Of a stretch of 30,185 nucleotides of DNA, positions 16,276-24,398 are shown one piece after another; positions within the stretch are counted from its first letter, which is position 1; every line of letters begins with the position of its first letter. The stretch covers positions 1-30,185 of the forward strand of contig JAVBLQ010000057.1 of NCBI GenBank assembly GCA_031553435.1. The letters are read 5' to 3'. The stretch comes from JAVBLQ01 sp031553435 (lineage in GTDB: Bacteria; Bacteroidota; Bacteroidia; Bacteroidales; Azobacteroidaceae). The notes beneath the pieces are model-generated. The model had not been told where the DNA came from. It saw only the letters and a list, made by a program, of their open reading frames with translations, and made no database searches. Made by a program: the position numbers and the translations under genes.

Positions 16276-16385
16276 ATCTGTGCTAAAATCAAGCCGAGAT
16301 TTGCAAATTTTAAATTGTATGATTATTTTTAGCCTCCTTATAATCATTTGGACAATTGAATTTACAAATTTAATAGCTAATAAAG

Positions 16386-17738
16386 ATGACCACACGGCGC
16401 GATTTTTTGAAAAAAGGAATGCTTGCATCGGCAGGATTCATGATTGGAGGCATAGGAATGAGTAACAACAGTTACAAGCGGATAATAGGCTCCAATGACC
16501 GGGTAAATATTGGAATTGTCGGATATTCAGACAGATTCAGAAACTCACTTCTTCCCTCGTTTTTAAATCATAGCAAAGAACTAAACTTCGACATTATCGG
16601 AGTTTCCGATATTTGGAAACCTCGCAGAGAAGAAGGCGTCAGTTTTTTATCAGATAAGATGTCACATGCGATCAGAGGATATTTTAATAACGAAGAACTG
16701 TATCGCGACAAAGATATAGACGCTGTAATCATATCCACAGCCGATTTTCAACACGCCTTACATACCATTGAAGCTGCTGAAAACAAAAAAGATGCTTATG
16801 TGGAAAAACCATTTGCCGAAACAATGGAAGATAATCGCCGCGCCAAGGTGGCCGTTGACAGGTCTGGTATTATCGTACAAATAGGTTCACAACGCCGTAG
16901 CGGACCAAATTATCATGCGGCAAATGAGTATATCCGTTCCGGAAAATTCGGAGATATTGTTATGTGTGAAATGACCTGGAATGTAAATCAGCCGGACCGC
17001 TGGCGACGACCTGAATTAGTAGCAAAATGCTATCAACAGGATGTGGACTGGATTCGTTTCATGATGAATCGTCCGCATGAAAATTTTGACCCCAGAAAAT
17101 ATATTGAATACCGTTTATTCTGGCCCTATTCATCAGGAATACCCGGGCAATGGATGGCCCATCAGATTGATACCGTGCATTGGTTCACCGGATTAAAATA
17201 TCCGAGAAGTGTAGTCGCCAATGGCGGAATATATTTATGGAAAGACGGACGTACCAATCAGGATACCATGACTGCCGTAATGGATTATGGGCCGGACAAC
17301 GATCCCAACTCCGGATTCCAGGTACAGTATTCATCCCGTTTCACTAATTCGGCAGGAGGAGTTAAAGAAGTGTATTTTTCAAACGGAGGAGAACTAAATC
17401 TGGACACCAACAAAGTGACGCCTAACGGATACCTTCCGGCTTCACACGCCAATAAAATGGGTTTGAAAGAAAACAAACTGGGAGAATTTACATTAGAATC
17501 AAACTCGAAAGCCGTTTCAGATGCCAATACCGGAGGAGACCTTCACACATCACTTCATATGCGCAACTGGATGGAATGCATTCGTTCCCGCAAACAAACA
17601 AATGCCCCCGTCGATGCCGGATACAATCATTCAGTAGCTTGTATTATGGTAAATGCCGCAGTCCGTACCGGAGAAAAAGTGATTTTCAATCCTGAAAGTC
17701 AGGAAGTATTAGCTGCAGGTCAAATATTTAAGTATTAA
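16386..17738 (+). CDS. Tat-exported Gfo/Idh/MocA family oxidoreductase (first)
   Basis: The 450-residue protein begins with a twin-arginine signal (TRRDFLKKG) and a hydrophobic segment, so it is predicted to be exported folded with its cofactor. A Rossmann domain follows, and the family EKP motif is at Glu140-Lys141-Pro142. The C-terminal alpha/beta substrate domain fills the rest. The nucleotide loop, IGIVGYSDRFR, departs from the usual GxGxxG. Gfo/Idh proteins oxidise or reduce sugars with tightly bound or free NAD(P). With the second copy and DUF1080 downstream, a role in periplasmic oxidation of a glycoside at C3 is likely but inferred. It starts a tight operon; no clear promoter was found in the 110 bases before it. 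Confidence 0.88.
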   Translation: MTTRRDFLKKGMLASAGFMIGGIGMSNNSYKRIIGSNDRVNIGIVGYSDRFRNSLLPSFLNHSKELNFDIIGVSDIWKPRREEGVSFLSDKMSHAIRGYFNNEELYRDKDIDAVIISTADFQHALHTIEAAENKKDAYVEKPFAETMEDNRRAKVAVDRSGIIVQIGSQRRSGPNYHAANEYIRSGKFGDIVMCEMTWNVNQPDRWRRPELVAKCYQQDVDWIRFMMNRPHENFDPRKYIEYRLFWPYSSGIPGQWMAHQIDTVHWFTGLKYPRSVVANGGIYLWKDGRTNQDTMTAVMDYGPDNDPNSGFQVQYSSRFTNSAGGVKEVYFSNGGELNLDTNKVTPNGYLPASHANKMGLKENKLGEFTLESNSKAVSDANTGGDLHTSLHMRNWMECIRSRKQTNAPVDAGYNHSVACIMVNAAVRTGEKVIFNPESQEVLAAGQIFKY

Positions 17739-17742
17739 TCCA

Positions 17743-19026
17743 ATGGCAGACAATACACTCAACAGAAGAGATTTTCTGAAAAATCTGGGATTGACCACCG
17801 GTTCGTTGTTATTGCTCACAAGTCCATGGCTTTCTGCATTTTCGGAAACTGATTATACCGGAAAATCCAAACTTCGCATAGGAATTATCGGCCCGGGCTC
17901 CAGAGGACGATTTTTAATGGAATTTCTGTTAAAAAATCCCAAAGCAAATATTGTGGCCATTTGTGATACATATCAACCTTCGACAGACGAAGCGTTGAAA
18001 CTGACACCTCAGGCCAAAGCATACAAAGATCACAGACAATTACTTGAAAACAAAGAAATAGATGCTGTAGTAATTGCTACTCCTTTACACACCCATTTCC
18101 GGATAGTCATGGATGCTTTCGACACAGGCAAACATGTCTTTTGTGAAAAAACATTGGCGATGGATATTTCCGAATGTTTCCAAATGTACAATAAACATAA
18201 AACAACCGGAAAAATATTTTTTGCCGGACAACAGCGTTTATTTGATCCTCGTTATATAAAGGCCATGGAACTTATACATTCCGAAGCTATTGGTGAATTG
18301 GAAGCATTTCGCACCTATTGGTTCCGTAACGGAGATTGGAGACGCCCGGTTCCCTCTCCTGAATTGGAACGCAGGATCAACTGGCGGCTTTACCGTGAAT
18401 ATTCCAAAGGCCTGATGACAGAACTTGCATGTCACCAGTTGCAAATAGGAACCTGGGCCATGCGCTCCATCCCTGATAAAGTGATGGGGCACGGAGCCAT
18501 TACCTATTGGAAAGACGGACGCGAAGTATATGATAATGTCAGCTGTATTTACATCTTTGACAATGGAGTAAAAATGAATTTCGATTCAGTCATATCCAAT
18601 AAATTTTATGGATTGGAAGAACAAATACTCGGGCACAAAGGAACCATTGAACCGGAAAAAGGAAAGTATTACTTCGAAGATGTGCCTCCGGCTCCGGCGT
18701 TTTTACAGATGATAAATGATATTGAAAACTCATTGTTCGATTCAATGCCTTTTGCCGGAACAAGCTGGGCACCTGAAACTGCCAATGAAAACAAAGGGCA
18801 ATACATTCTTGGGGAAAGGCCCAAATCAGATGGTACATCTTTGATGCTCGATGCCTTTGTGGAAGCCGCAATTACTCATAAACAACCAGCCAGTGTAGCC
18901 GAAGAAGGGTATTATGCCAGTGCATTGTGTCTGCTTGGACATCAGGCCATGGAAGAAGAAAAAATACTGACTTTCCCTGATGAACACAAATTAAACTACC
19001 TAAACCATAAACAATTTCAACAATGA
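17743..19026 (+). CDS. Tat-exported Gfo/Idh/MocA family oxidoreductase (second)
   Basis: This 427-residue protein has a twin-arginine signal, NRRDFLKNLG, then SLLLLTSPWLSA. The nucleotide-binding loop IGIIGPGSRGR is near residues 46-56. The usual EKP is EKT here (Glu135-Lys136-Thr137), keeping the lysine. The C-terminal sugar-binding domain includes RRINWRLYREYSKG and ELACHQLQIG. It starts four bases after the first oxidoreductase and overlaps the next gene by four. It is clearly related in family to the first copy but not a close duplicate. The two may act on different steps, or one may regenerate the cofactor; this is inference. Confidence 0.88.
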   Translation: MADNTLNRRDFLKNLGLTTGSLLLLTSPWLSAFSETDYTGKSKLRIGIIGPGSRGRFLMEFLLKNPKANIVAICDTYQPSTDEALKLTPQAKAYKDHRQLLENKEIDAVVIATPLHTHFRIVMDAFDTGKHVFCEKTLAMDISECFQMYNKHKTTGKIFFAGQQRLFDPRYIKAMELIHSEAIGELEAFRTYWFRNGDWRRPVPSPELERRINWRLYREYSKGLMTELACHQLQIGTWAMRSIPDKVMGHGAITYWKDGREVYDNVSCIYIFDNGVKMNFDSVISNKFYGLEEQILGHKGTIEPEKGKYYFEDVPPAPAFLQMINDIENSLFDSMPFAGTSWAPETANENKGQYILGERPKSDGTSLMLDAFVEAAITHKQPASVAEEGYYASALCLLGHQAMEEEKILTFPDEHKLNYLNHKQFQQ

Positions 19027-19265
19027 AAGATACAATTATAACAGCCAGACAAAAAAAGTATGAACTGAAAATATACATACTCTGTTTCATTGTTGCCTGC
19101 TTACTCAACGTGTATGCAATTATTACTTACGAAAAATCGTTCAGCGAATTATACACTTCAATTGGTTATGTTGCAGTCTTTTCGGTAATATTGTACCTGT
19201 TCTCAGTTTTTATCCGACTTATATTTTACTATTTAAAAAAACTTTACAAACATAGAAAAAAATGA
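19023..19265 (+). CDS. Small two-helix membrane protein in the Gfo/Idh-DUF1080 operon
   Basis: I do not recognise a family. The 80-residue protein has two membrane helices (about 15-34 and 44-68) and a very basic C-terminal tail, KKLYKHRKK, which should lie in the cytoplasm. Four-base overlaps link it to both neighbours, so it is firmly part of the operon. It could anchor or help the exported enzymes, but nothing in the sequence shows how. Confidence 0.75.
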   Translation: MKDTIITARQKKYELKIYILCFIVACLLNVYAIITYEKSFSELYTSIGYVAVFSVILYLFSVFIRLIFYYLKKLYKHRKK

Positions 19266-20617
19266 TAAAAAAGACAATTTTATTATCCTTCCTTACATTT
19301 GTGAGCCTTGCAATATTTGCACAGGCCAAATGGGAAAACTTATTCAATGGAAAAAACCTGAACGGATGGCATCGTCTGGGAGGTTCGGCTGAATATAGAG
19401 TGGAAAACGGAACCATTGTCGGAATCAGTAAAAAAGATTCACCCAACACATTTCTGGCAACCAACAAAATGTATGGCGATTTTATCCTTGAATTCGAATT
19501 TAAAGTAGATGACTTCCTGAATTCAGGCGTACAATTTCGCTCAAACAGTGTGAAAGAATATCAAAACGGCCGCGTACATGGTTATCAGATAGAAATTGAC
19601 CCTTCGAAAAGAGCATATACCGGAGGCATATATGATGAAGCCCGCCGTGGATGGCTGTATGATCTTACAAATATGCCCATTGCCCAACAAGCATTCAAAA
19701 ACGGGCAATGGAATAAAGCCCGGGTAGAAGCTGTTGGGAATAACATACGCACTTGGATCAACGACATACCCTGCGCCAACATATTGGATAAAGAAACATC
19801 TTCAGGATTTATCGCTTTGCAGGTACATGCAATCAACAACCCTCAGGATGAAGGAAAAATTGTTTCATGGAAAAATATTCGTATATGTACACAAGGAATA
19901 AATGAAGAAAAACGTCCCGATTTTCAGGAAATACCACAACGAAACTGCATCCCAAACACAATTTCCGACAGGGAAGCGCAGGAAGGATGGACTCTCTTGT
20001 GGGATGGCAAAACTTCCAATGGCTGGAGAGGAGCAAAATCAGGCACCTTTCCCTCAAAAGGTTGGTTTATAGAAAACGATATCCTGAAAGTATTGAAATC
20101 TGACGGAGGAGAATCAACCAACGGAGGCGACATCGTTACTATTCAGAAATATAAAAACTTTGAACTATCTGTCGATTTCAAAATCACAGAAGGCGCTAAC
20201 AGTGGCATTAAATACTTTGTAGATACGGAATTGAACAAAGGAGAAGGATCTTCCATCGGATGTGAGTTCCAGATTCTGGATGACCAAAAACATCCGGATG
20301 CAAAATTAGGAGTAAACGGCAATCGCAAGCTTGGGTCCTTATATGATTTGATTCCTGCACCCGAAGATAAACCCTTCAGAAAAGGCTTCTTCAATCGGGC
20401 GACAATAATAGTGAAAGATAATCATGTAGAACATTGGCTGAATGGAGTAAAAATTGTAGAATACGAAAGAGGCTCTCAAATGTGGCGTGCCTTAGTCAAC
20501 TACAGCAAGTATCAAGTCTGGCCAACTTTCGGCGAAGCCTCAACCGGACACATATTGTTGCAGGATCATGGAGATGAAGTCTGGTTCCGGAATATTAAAA
20601 TCAAGGAATTGAAATAA
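19262..20617 (+). CDS. Secreted tandem DUF1080 (3-keto-disaccharide hydrolase-like) protein
   Basis: The 451-residue protein has a signal peptide ending near residue 20 (SLAIFAQA). Two concanavalin-like DUF1080 domains follow, at about 22-215 and 235-450. The first has ENLFNGKNLNGWHRLGG and GVQFRS; the second has TLLWDGKTSNGWRG and GIKYFVDTEL. DUF1080 enzymes cleave glycosides already oxidised at C3 to the keto form, working with Gfo/Idh oxidoreductases. The two exported oxidoreductases upstream supply that partner. The copies are diverged, so they may differ in substrate or one may only bind. It overlaps the small membrane protein gene by four bases. Confidence 0.9.
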   Translation: MIKKTILLSFLTFVSLAIFAQAKWENLFNGKNLNGWHRLGGSAEYRVENGTIVGISKKDSPNTFLATNKMYGDFILEFEFKVDDFLNSGVQFRSNSVKEYQNGRVHGYQIEIDPSKRAYTGGIYDEARRGWLYDLTNMPIAQQAFKNGQWNKARVEAVGNNIRTWINDIPCANILDKETSSGFIALQVHAINNPQDEGKIVSWKNIRICTQGINEEKRPDFQEIPQRNCIPNTISDREAQEGWTLLWDGKTSNGWRGAKSGTFPSKGWFIENDILKVLKSDGGESTNGGDIVTIQKYKNFELSVDFKITEGANSGIKYFVDTELNKGEGSSIGCEFQILDDQKHPDAKLGVNGNRKLGSLYDLIPAPEDKPFRKGFFNRATIIVKDNHVEHWLNGVKIVEYERGSQMWRALVNYSKYQVWPTFGEASTGHILLQDHGDEVWFRNIKIKELK

Positions 20618-20619
20618 AA

Positions 20620-21441
20620 GTGCCTTACAATAAAATATACAGGCAAATAAATGCACATCAAAGCATTTCATATGCATGGTTTGGGTCGATGCATACACGT
20701 ATCGACCTGGCTTTATGCCATTTGTCGCAAGCTGATTCTGAGCTGCTCCTTCACCAGATTCATCAGGAAATTTTATGCCTGGAAAAAATTGCCGATTGCT
20801 TTAATAATCAAAGTGAAATCAGCCGGATAAACCAAATTGCCTTTCTCCAGCCAGTGCCTGTCAGTCAGGAAATGTTTATCATTCTGAAAAATTGTATGGA
20901 TGCGTATCAGAAAACAGATGGCTATTTTGATATTACCATTCAGTCAAAAAATCATACGCCACTTATTATCAATGATTTATTGTTAAACAGTTCTGATCAA
21001 ACAATTTTTTTTAACAATAAAAATATCCAAATAGATTTGTGTGGTTATATCAAGGGATATGCTTTGGATAAAATAAAAAAAATACTACAGAAACACAATT
21101 GTACCGATGCCCTGATTAATATGGGAAACAGTTCTATTCTCGCCATAGGCAGTCATCCCTGTGGATGCGGGTGGAAAATAAACAACAATCAAATCCATGA
21201 TTCATTAGATATTACACTATCCAACCAATGTCTTACCCTTTCAGGAAATGAAACGTCTGAGCGTAAACACATAATCAATCCCCGAACAAATGAATATATG
21301 GAAAAAAAGTCTGTGGTATCAGTACTTACAAACTCAGGAGCCGAAGGCGAAATTTTCTCTACCGCCTTGTTTGCCGGATGGACAACTTTTGGACACTCAG
21401 CGTTTTTGATTCTCAACAATGATTCCGGCCGCTCTTTCTGA
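20620..21441 (+). CDS. ApbE-like protein (FAD:protein FMN transferase family), atypical
   Basis: The frame starts with GTG two bases after the DUF1080 stop; the first ATG is at codon 24 (SMHTRIDLAL). At 273 residues it is shorter than most ApbE proteins (about 300-350) and has no signal peptide or lipobox. Family signatures are present: DLCGYIKGYALDKI (about 138-151), INMGNSS (about 165) and HIINPRT. The usual metal-site TADALST reads EGEIFST, losing the aspartate but keeping the threonine. ApbE attaches FMN to threonine on target proteins; here activity is doubtful. The last 45 bases overlap lpxB on the other strand. Confidence 0.75.
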   Translation: MPYNKIYRQINAHQSISYAWFGSMHTRIDLALCHLSQADSELLLHQIHQEILCLEKIADCFNNQSEISRINQIAFLQPVPVSQEMFIILKNCMDAYQKTDGYFDITIQSKNHTPLIINDLLLNSSDQTIFFNNKNIQIDLCGYIKGYALDKIKKILQKHNCTDALINMGNSSILAIGSHPCGCGWKINNNQIHDSLDITLSNQCLTLSGNETSERKHIINPRTNEYMEKKSVVSVLTNSGAEGEIFSTALFAGWTTFGHSAFLILNNDSGRSF

Positions 21442-22527
21442 AGCCCCCGGCCCTCCTAAAATGCGAATTACTTCATCGTAACCATCAAGCATTTCCTGAC
21501 GATACTTTTTGTCATGAAGAATCCGCCCAAGCTCTTCCTGAATCGCTTCTTTAGAAAAATATTTCGCAAATAATTCTTTGACAACAGTTTTTCCGGCAAT
21601 CAGATTAACCAAAGAAATATAGGAAATATGGAAAAAATGTTCGAAAACAAAACTCACAACATGTTTGACCGGCGTACGGTAACATACGATTTGCGGAACA
21701 CGAAATAAAGCCGTCTCCAACGTCGCCGTTCCGGATGTAACCAAAGCCGCCTGCGACTGCTGAAGTAAACGATAAGTTTGATTGAAGACAATGCGGCAAT
21801 CTTTTCCTTTTATAAAATCAAAATAATAATCGCGATCAATTCCCGGCGCCCCGGCTATTACAAGTTGATAATCCGTAAAAACAGATGCAGATTCCAACAT
21901 GGTTGGCAGATTATCTTTTATCTCCTGCTTTCTGCTTCCTGCCAGTAATGCGATGATAGGCTTTTCAGATAATTGATTAAAAGTAATAAATTCCTCAAAA
22001 GTTTCATTGGCATACTCTCGTTGTGCAATGGCATCTACAGTTGGATTTCCCACATAATCAATAACATAATTATGTTTCTTGTAAAAATCAATCTCAAAAG
22101 GCAATATCGACAAGATTTTGTCCACGTACTTTTTGATACTCTTGATACGCCAGGTTTTCCATGCCCAGATTTTGGGCGAAATATAATAATACACAGGAAT
22201 ATGTAACTGTGTTTTTACATATTGGGCGATCTTAAGATTAAATCCGGGATAATCTACAAGGATGACAACATCAGGAACATAATTTTTTATATCCTCCCGG
22301 CAAATATCCATATTTTTGAAAATAGTGCGTAGGTTCAGCAATACAGGGATGAAGCCCATATAAGCCAATTCGCGATAGTGCTTTACCAATGTACCGCCAA
22401 CTGCCGCCATCAAATCTCCTCCGAAGAAACGGAAATCAGCATCTGTATCCATTTCTTTCAGAGATTTCATCAAATTAGATGCGTGTAAATCTCCGGAAGC
22501 TTCGCCTACAACTAAATAATACTTCAT
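21397..22527 (-). CDS. lpxB: Lipid-A-disaccharide synthase
   Basis: The 376-residue protein begins MKYYLVVGEASGDLHASNLM, the highly conserved LpxB N terminus, followed by FFGGDLMAAVGG. Later segments VDYPGFNLKIA, SPKIWAWKTWRIK, LPFEIDFYKK, LAGSRKQEI and TSGTATLETAL are all typical of glycosyltransferase family 19. It joins UDP-diacylglucosamine to lipid X to form the lipid A disaccharide at the inner face of the cytoplasmic membrane. The length matches the family. It lies downstream of surE with a strong hairpin between them, and its end overlaps the apbE-like gene tail to tail. Confidence 0.96.
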   Translation of the reverse strand: MKYYLVVGEASGDLHASNLMKSLKEMDTDADFRFFGGDLMAAVGGTLVKHYRELAYMGFIPVLLNLRTIFKNMDICREDIKNYVPDVVILVDYPGFNLKIAQYVKTQLHIPVYYYISPKIWAWKTWRIKSIKKYVDKILSILPFEIDFYKKHNYVIDYVGNPTVDAIAQREYANETFEEFITFNQLSEKPIIALLAGSRKQEIKDNLPTMLESASVFTDYQLVIAGAPGIDRDYYFDFIKGKDCRIVFNQTYRLLQQSQAALVTSGTATLETALFRVPQIVCYRTPVKHVVSFVFEHFFHISYISLVNLIAGKTVVKELFAKYFSKEAIQEELGRILHDKKYRQEMLDGYDEVIRILGGPGASERAAGIIVENQKR

Positions 22528-22532
22528 AATTA

Positions 22533-22597
22533 GTGGAAAGTAGAAAGCTGAAAGTGAAATGCAGGCAAATCACTTTCAGCTTTCTATTTTCAATTTA
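22533..22597. repeat. Seven-base-period hairpin between surE and lpxB, locus B
   Basis: TAGAAAGCTGAAAGTGA (22541-22557) pairs perfectly with 22570-22586 around a 12-base loop, and G-T plus A-T pairs extend the stem. The left side reads as units GTGGAAA, GTAGAAA, GCTGAAA, GTGAAAT; the right side as TCACTTT, CAGCTTT, CTATTTT, CAATTTA. It starts 5 bases upstream of lpxB and its far end reaches into the last codons of surE. Confidence 0.9.
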
Positions 22598-23384
22598 AAA
22601 AGGATGGTTCCGAAATTGTTTGAACTTCCCAATTCTTAAGATTTTTGACAGCTTCATAAGCCGTCATATCGATTTGAGTAGGTACCACAGAAACATAACC
22701 GTGAGACAATGCCCATTCGTCTGTATCCTCACTTTCAGGTTCTTCGTTTTGAAAATATCCGGTCAACCAGTAAATATCATTGTCCAAAGCATCTTTCGAT
22801 TTCATGAACTCTTTTACCCATAAACCTTTGGCCTGCCGACAGACTTTTATCCCTTTAACAAGCTTAACATCGGGAACATTTACATTCAGGCAAACACCTT
22901 GGGGAAGACCTTCGTCAAGAACTTTAGATGTGATAACCGCTGCATATTTCGCCACATCCGAAAAATCAGCATCAGAAGAATGATCTGTCAATGAAACACC
23001 TACAGACGGAATACCGAAAATAGTGCCTTCAAGAGCTGCGCCCATCGTTCCCGAATACAATACACAAATAGACGAATTAGATCCATGATTGATTCCGGAA
23101 ACCAAAATGTCCGGTTTTCTATCCAATATCTCATTTACAGCCAATTTAACGCAATCGACAGGAGTTCCCGAGCAACTATAAACAGTCAATCCTTCTTCTT
23201 TTTTCAACAGATTAAGCCAAATAGGAAGCTTGGAACTGATAGCACTCGACATCCCCGAACGTCCTCCATCCGGAGCCACAACAACAACATCTCCAAGAGG
23301 ACAGAGAACTCGTATCAATGATGAAATGCCTTTAGATTGTACTCCATCATCATTTGTTACTAATATTAATGGTCTGTTTATCAT
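22590..23384 (-). CDS. surE: 5'/3'-nucleotidase SurE
   Basis: The 264-residue protein begins MINRPLILVTNDDGVQSKGI with the metal-binding Asp12-Asp13 pair. It is followed by APDGGRSGMSSAIS, SGTPVDCVKLA, SGINHGSN and YSGTMGAALEG, all SurE hallmarks. SurE is a metal-dependent phosphatase that removes phosphate from nucleoside monophosphates in the cytoplasm. The surE-lpxB arrangement on one strand, back to back with parA, is common in Bacteroidales. The hairpin at locus C lies just before its start codon, in the divergent region shared with parA. Confidence 0.95.
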   Translation of the reverse strand: MINRPLILVTNDDGVQSKGISSLIRVLCPLGDVVVVAPDGGRSGMSSAISSKLPIWLNLLKKEEGLTVYSCSGTPVDCVKLAVNEILDRKPDILVSGINHGSNSSICVLYSGTMGAALEGTIFGIPSVGVSLTDHSSDADFSDVAKYAAVITSKVLDEGLPQGVCLNVNVPDVKLVKGIKVCRQAKGLWVKEFMKSKDALDNDIYWLTGYFQNEEPESEDTDEWALSHGYVSVVPTQIDMTAYEAVKNLKNWEVQTISEPSFLN

Positions 23385-23398
23385 GTAGAGAATTTTTT

Positions 23399-23470
23399 AG
23401 TTACAGGTTACGAGTTATGGGTTGGTTATTCTTCTTGTACCCGTAATTTGTAACTCGTAACCTGTAACTT
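23399..23470. repeat. Seven-base-period inverted repeat between surE and parA, locus C
   Basis: A 19-base arm (23399-23417) beginning AGTTACAGGTTACG is repeated exactly in reverse complement at 23451-23469. The left side reads GTTACAG, GTTACGA, GTTATGG, GTTGGTT; the right side GTAATTT, GTAACTC, GTAACCT, GTAACTT. It lies 15 bases upstream of the surE start. Confidence 0.92.
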
Positions 23471-23498
23471 TTATAAACTTCCTGCAAAGTTAATAAAG

Positions 23499-23527
23499 TT
23501 ATCAACAATAAAAGCGACTTATCAACA
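23499..23527 (+). repeat. Two direct repeats of TTATCAACAAT upstream of parA
   Basis: TTATCAACAAT occurs at 23499-23509 and 23519-23529, exactly 20 bases apart, or about two helical turns. It resembles a DnaA box (TTATCCACA) with one change at a usually conserved C. A second direct repeat, CTGAATAAT, occurs at 23545 and 23567. Confidence 0.6.
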
Positions 23528-23577
23528 ATGACAGCATTGTTTTTCTGAATAATAATATTTTTGTTCCTGAATAATTG

Positions 23578-23585
23578 TACTTTTG
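23578..23585 (+). promoter_or_regulatory. -7 promoter box for parA
   Basis: TACTTTTG matches TAnnTTTG and lies 24 bases before the parA ATG. The nearest upstream TTTG (23560-23563) is spaced 14 bases away, shorter than usual, so the -33 element is uncertain. Confidence 0.5.
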
Positions 23586-23609
23586 TGTCCGAAAAATAAA
23601 AACACATTT

Positions 23610-24374
23610 ATGGGTAAAATAATTGCTTTAGCCAATCAAAAAGGAGGGGTAGGAAAAACTACCACTACAATCAATCTTGCAGCTTCATTAGCCGCCCTTG
23701 ACAAAAAAGTCTTGATCGTTGATGCTGATCCACAGGCCAATGCATCTTCCGGATTAGGAATCAACATCCGTGATCTGGAAAGTACCATTTATGAATGTAT
23801 GGTAAGTGGTCTTGATGCCAAAGAAGCAGTTAAAAAAACAGAAATCGAGAATTTATTTATAATCCCTTCCCACATTAATCTGGTAGGAGCAGAAATCGAA
23901 ATGCTCGAATTGGAAAACCGGGAAAAACTTTTAAGAGAAGTTTTGACAAAGATAAAAGACGATTATGATTTTGTACTTATCGATTGTTCTCCCTCCTTAG
24001 GCTTAATTACGGTAAACTCCTTAACAGCAGCCGATTCTGTTATCATTCCCGTACAATGTGAATATTTTGCTTTGGAAGGAATCAGCAAATTATTAAATAC
24101 AATTAAAATCATCAAATCAAAGCTAAATCCGGCATTAGAAATTGAAGGATTCCTGTTAACAATGTATGATGCCCGCTTACGTTTAGCGAACCAAATCTAT
24201 GAAGAAGTGAAAAAACACTTCAGAGAAATGGTTTTTACAACCGTAATTCAACGAAATATCAAATTAAGCGAAGCTCCGAGTTATGGACAGCCCGTTCTTT
24301 TATATGATCCTGAATCAAGAGGTTCATACAATCATATGCAACTGGCTAAAGAATTAATTGAAAAAAATAAATAA
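23610..24374 (+). CDS. parA: Chromosome partitioning ATPase ParA/Soj
   Basis: I chose the ATG at 23610, giving 254 residues and the classic start MGKIIALANQKGGVGKTTTT. A TTG nine codons upstream falls in the promoter box. The deviant Walker A KGGVGKTTT is at 11-19, DADPQANAS near 40, and Walker B FVLIDCSPSLG near 120. The short N terminus without a helix-turn-helix matches chromosomal Soj-type ParA. It moves ParB-parS complexes on the nucleoid to segregate the origin. The gene is 24 bases upstream of parB. No parS site was recognised in the window. Confidence 0.95.
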   Translation: MGKIIALANQKGGVGKTTTTINLAASLAALDKKVLIVDADPQANASSGLGINIRDLESTIYECMVSGLDAKEAVKKTEIENLFIIPSHINLVGAEIEMLELENREKLLREVLTKIKDDYDFVLIDCSPSLGLITVNSLTAADSVIIPVQCEYFALEGISKLLNTIKIIKSKLNPALEIEGFLLTMYDARLRLANQIYEEVKKHFREMVFTTVIQRNIKLSEAPSYGQPVLLYDPESRGSYNHMQLAKELIEKNK

Positions 24375-24398
24375 TTATTATTCAAGGCTGAATAAACT

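Noticed and set aside
23583..23609. Nine-codon N-terminal extension of ParA from a TTG
   Set aside because: It overlaps the -7 promoter box, and the ATG at 23610 gives the conserved MGKIIALANQKGG start.
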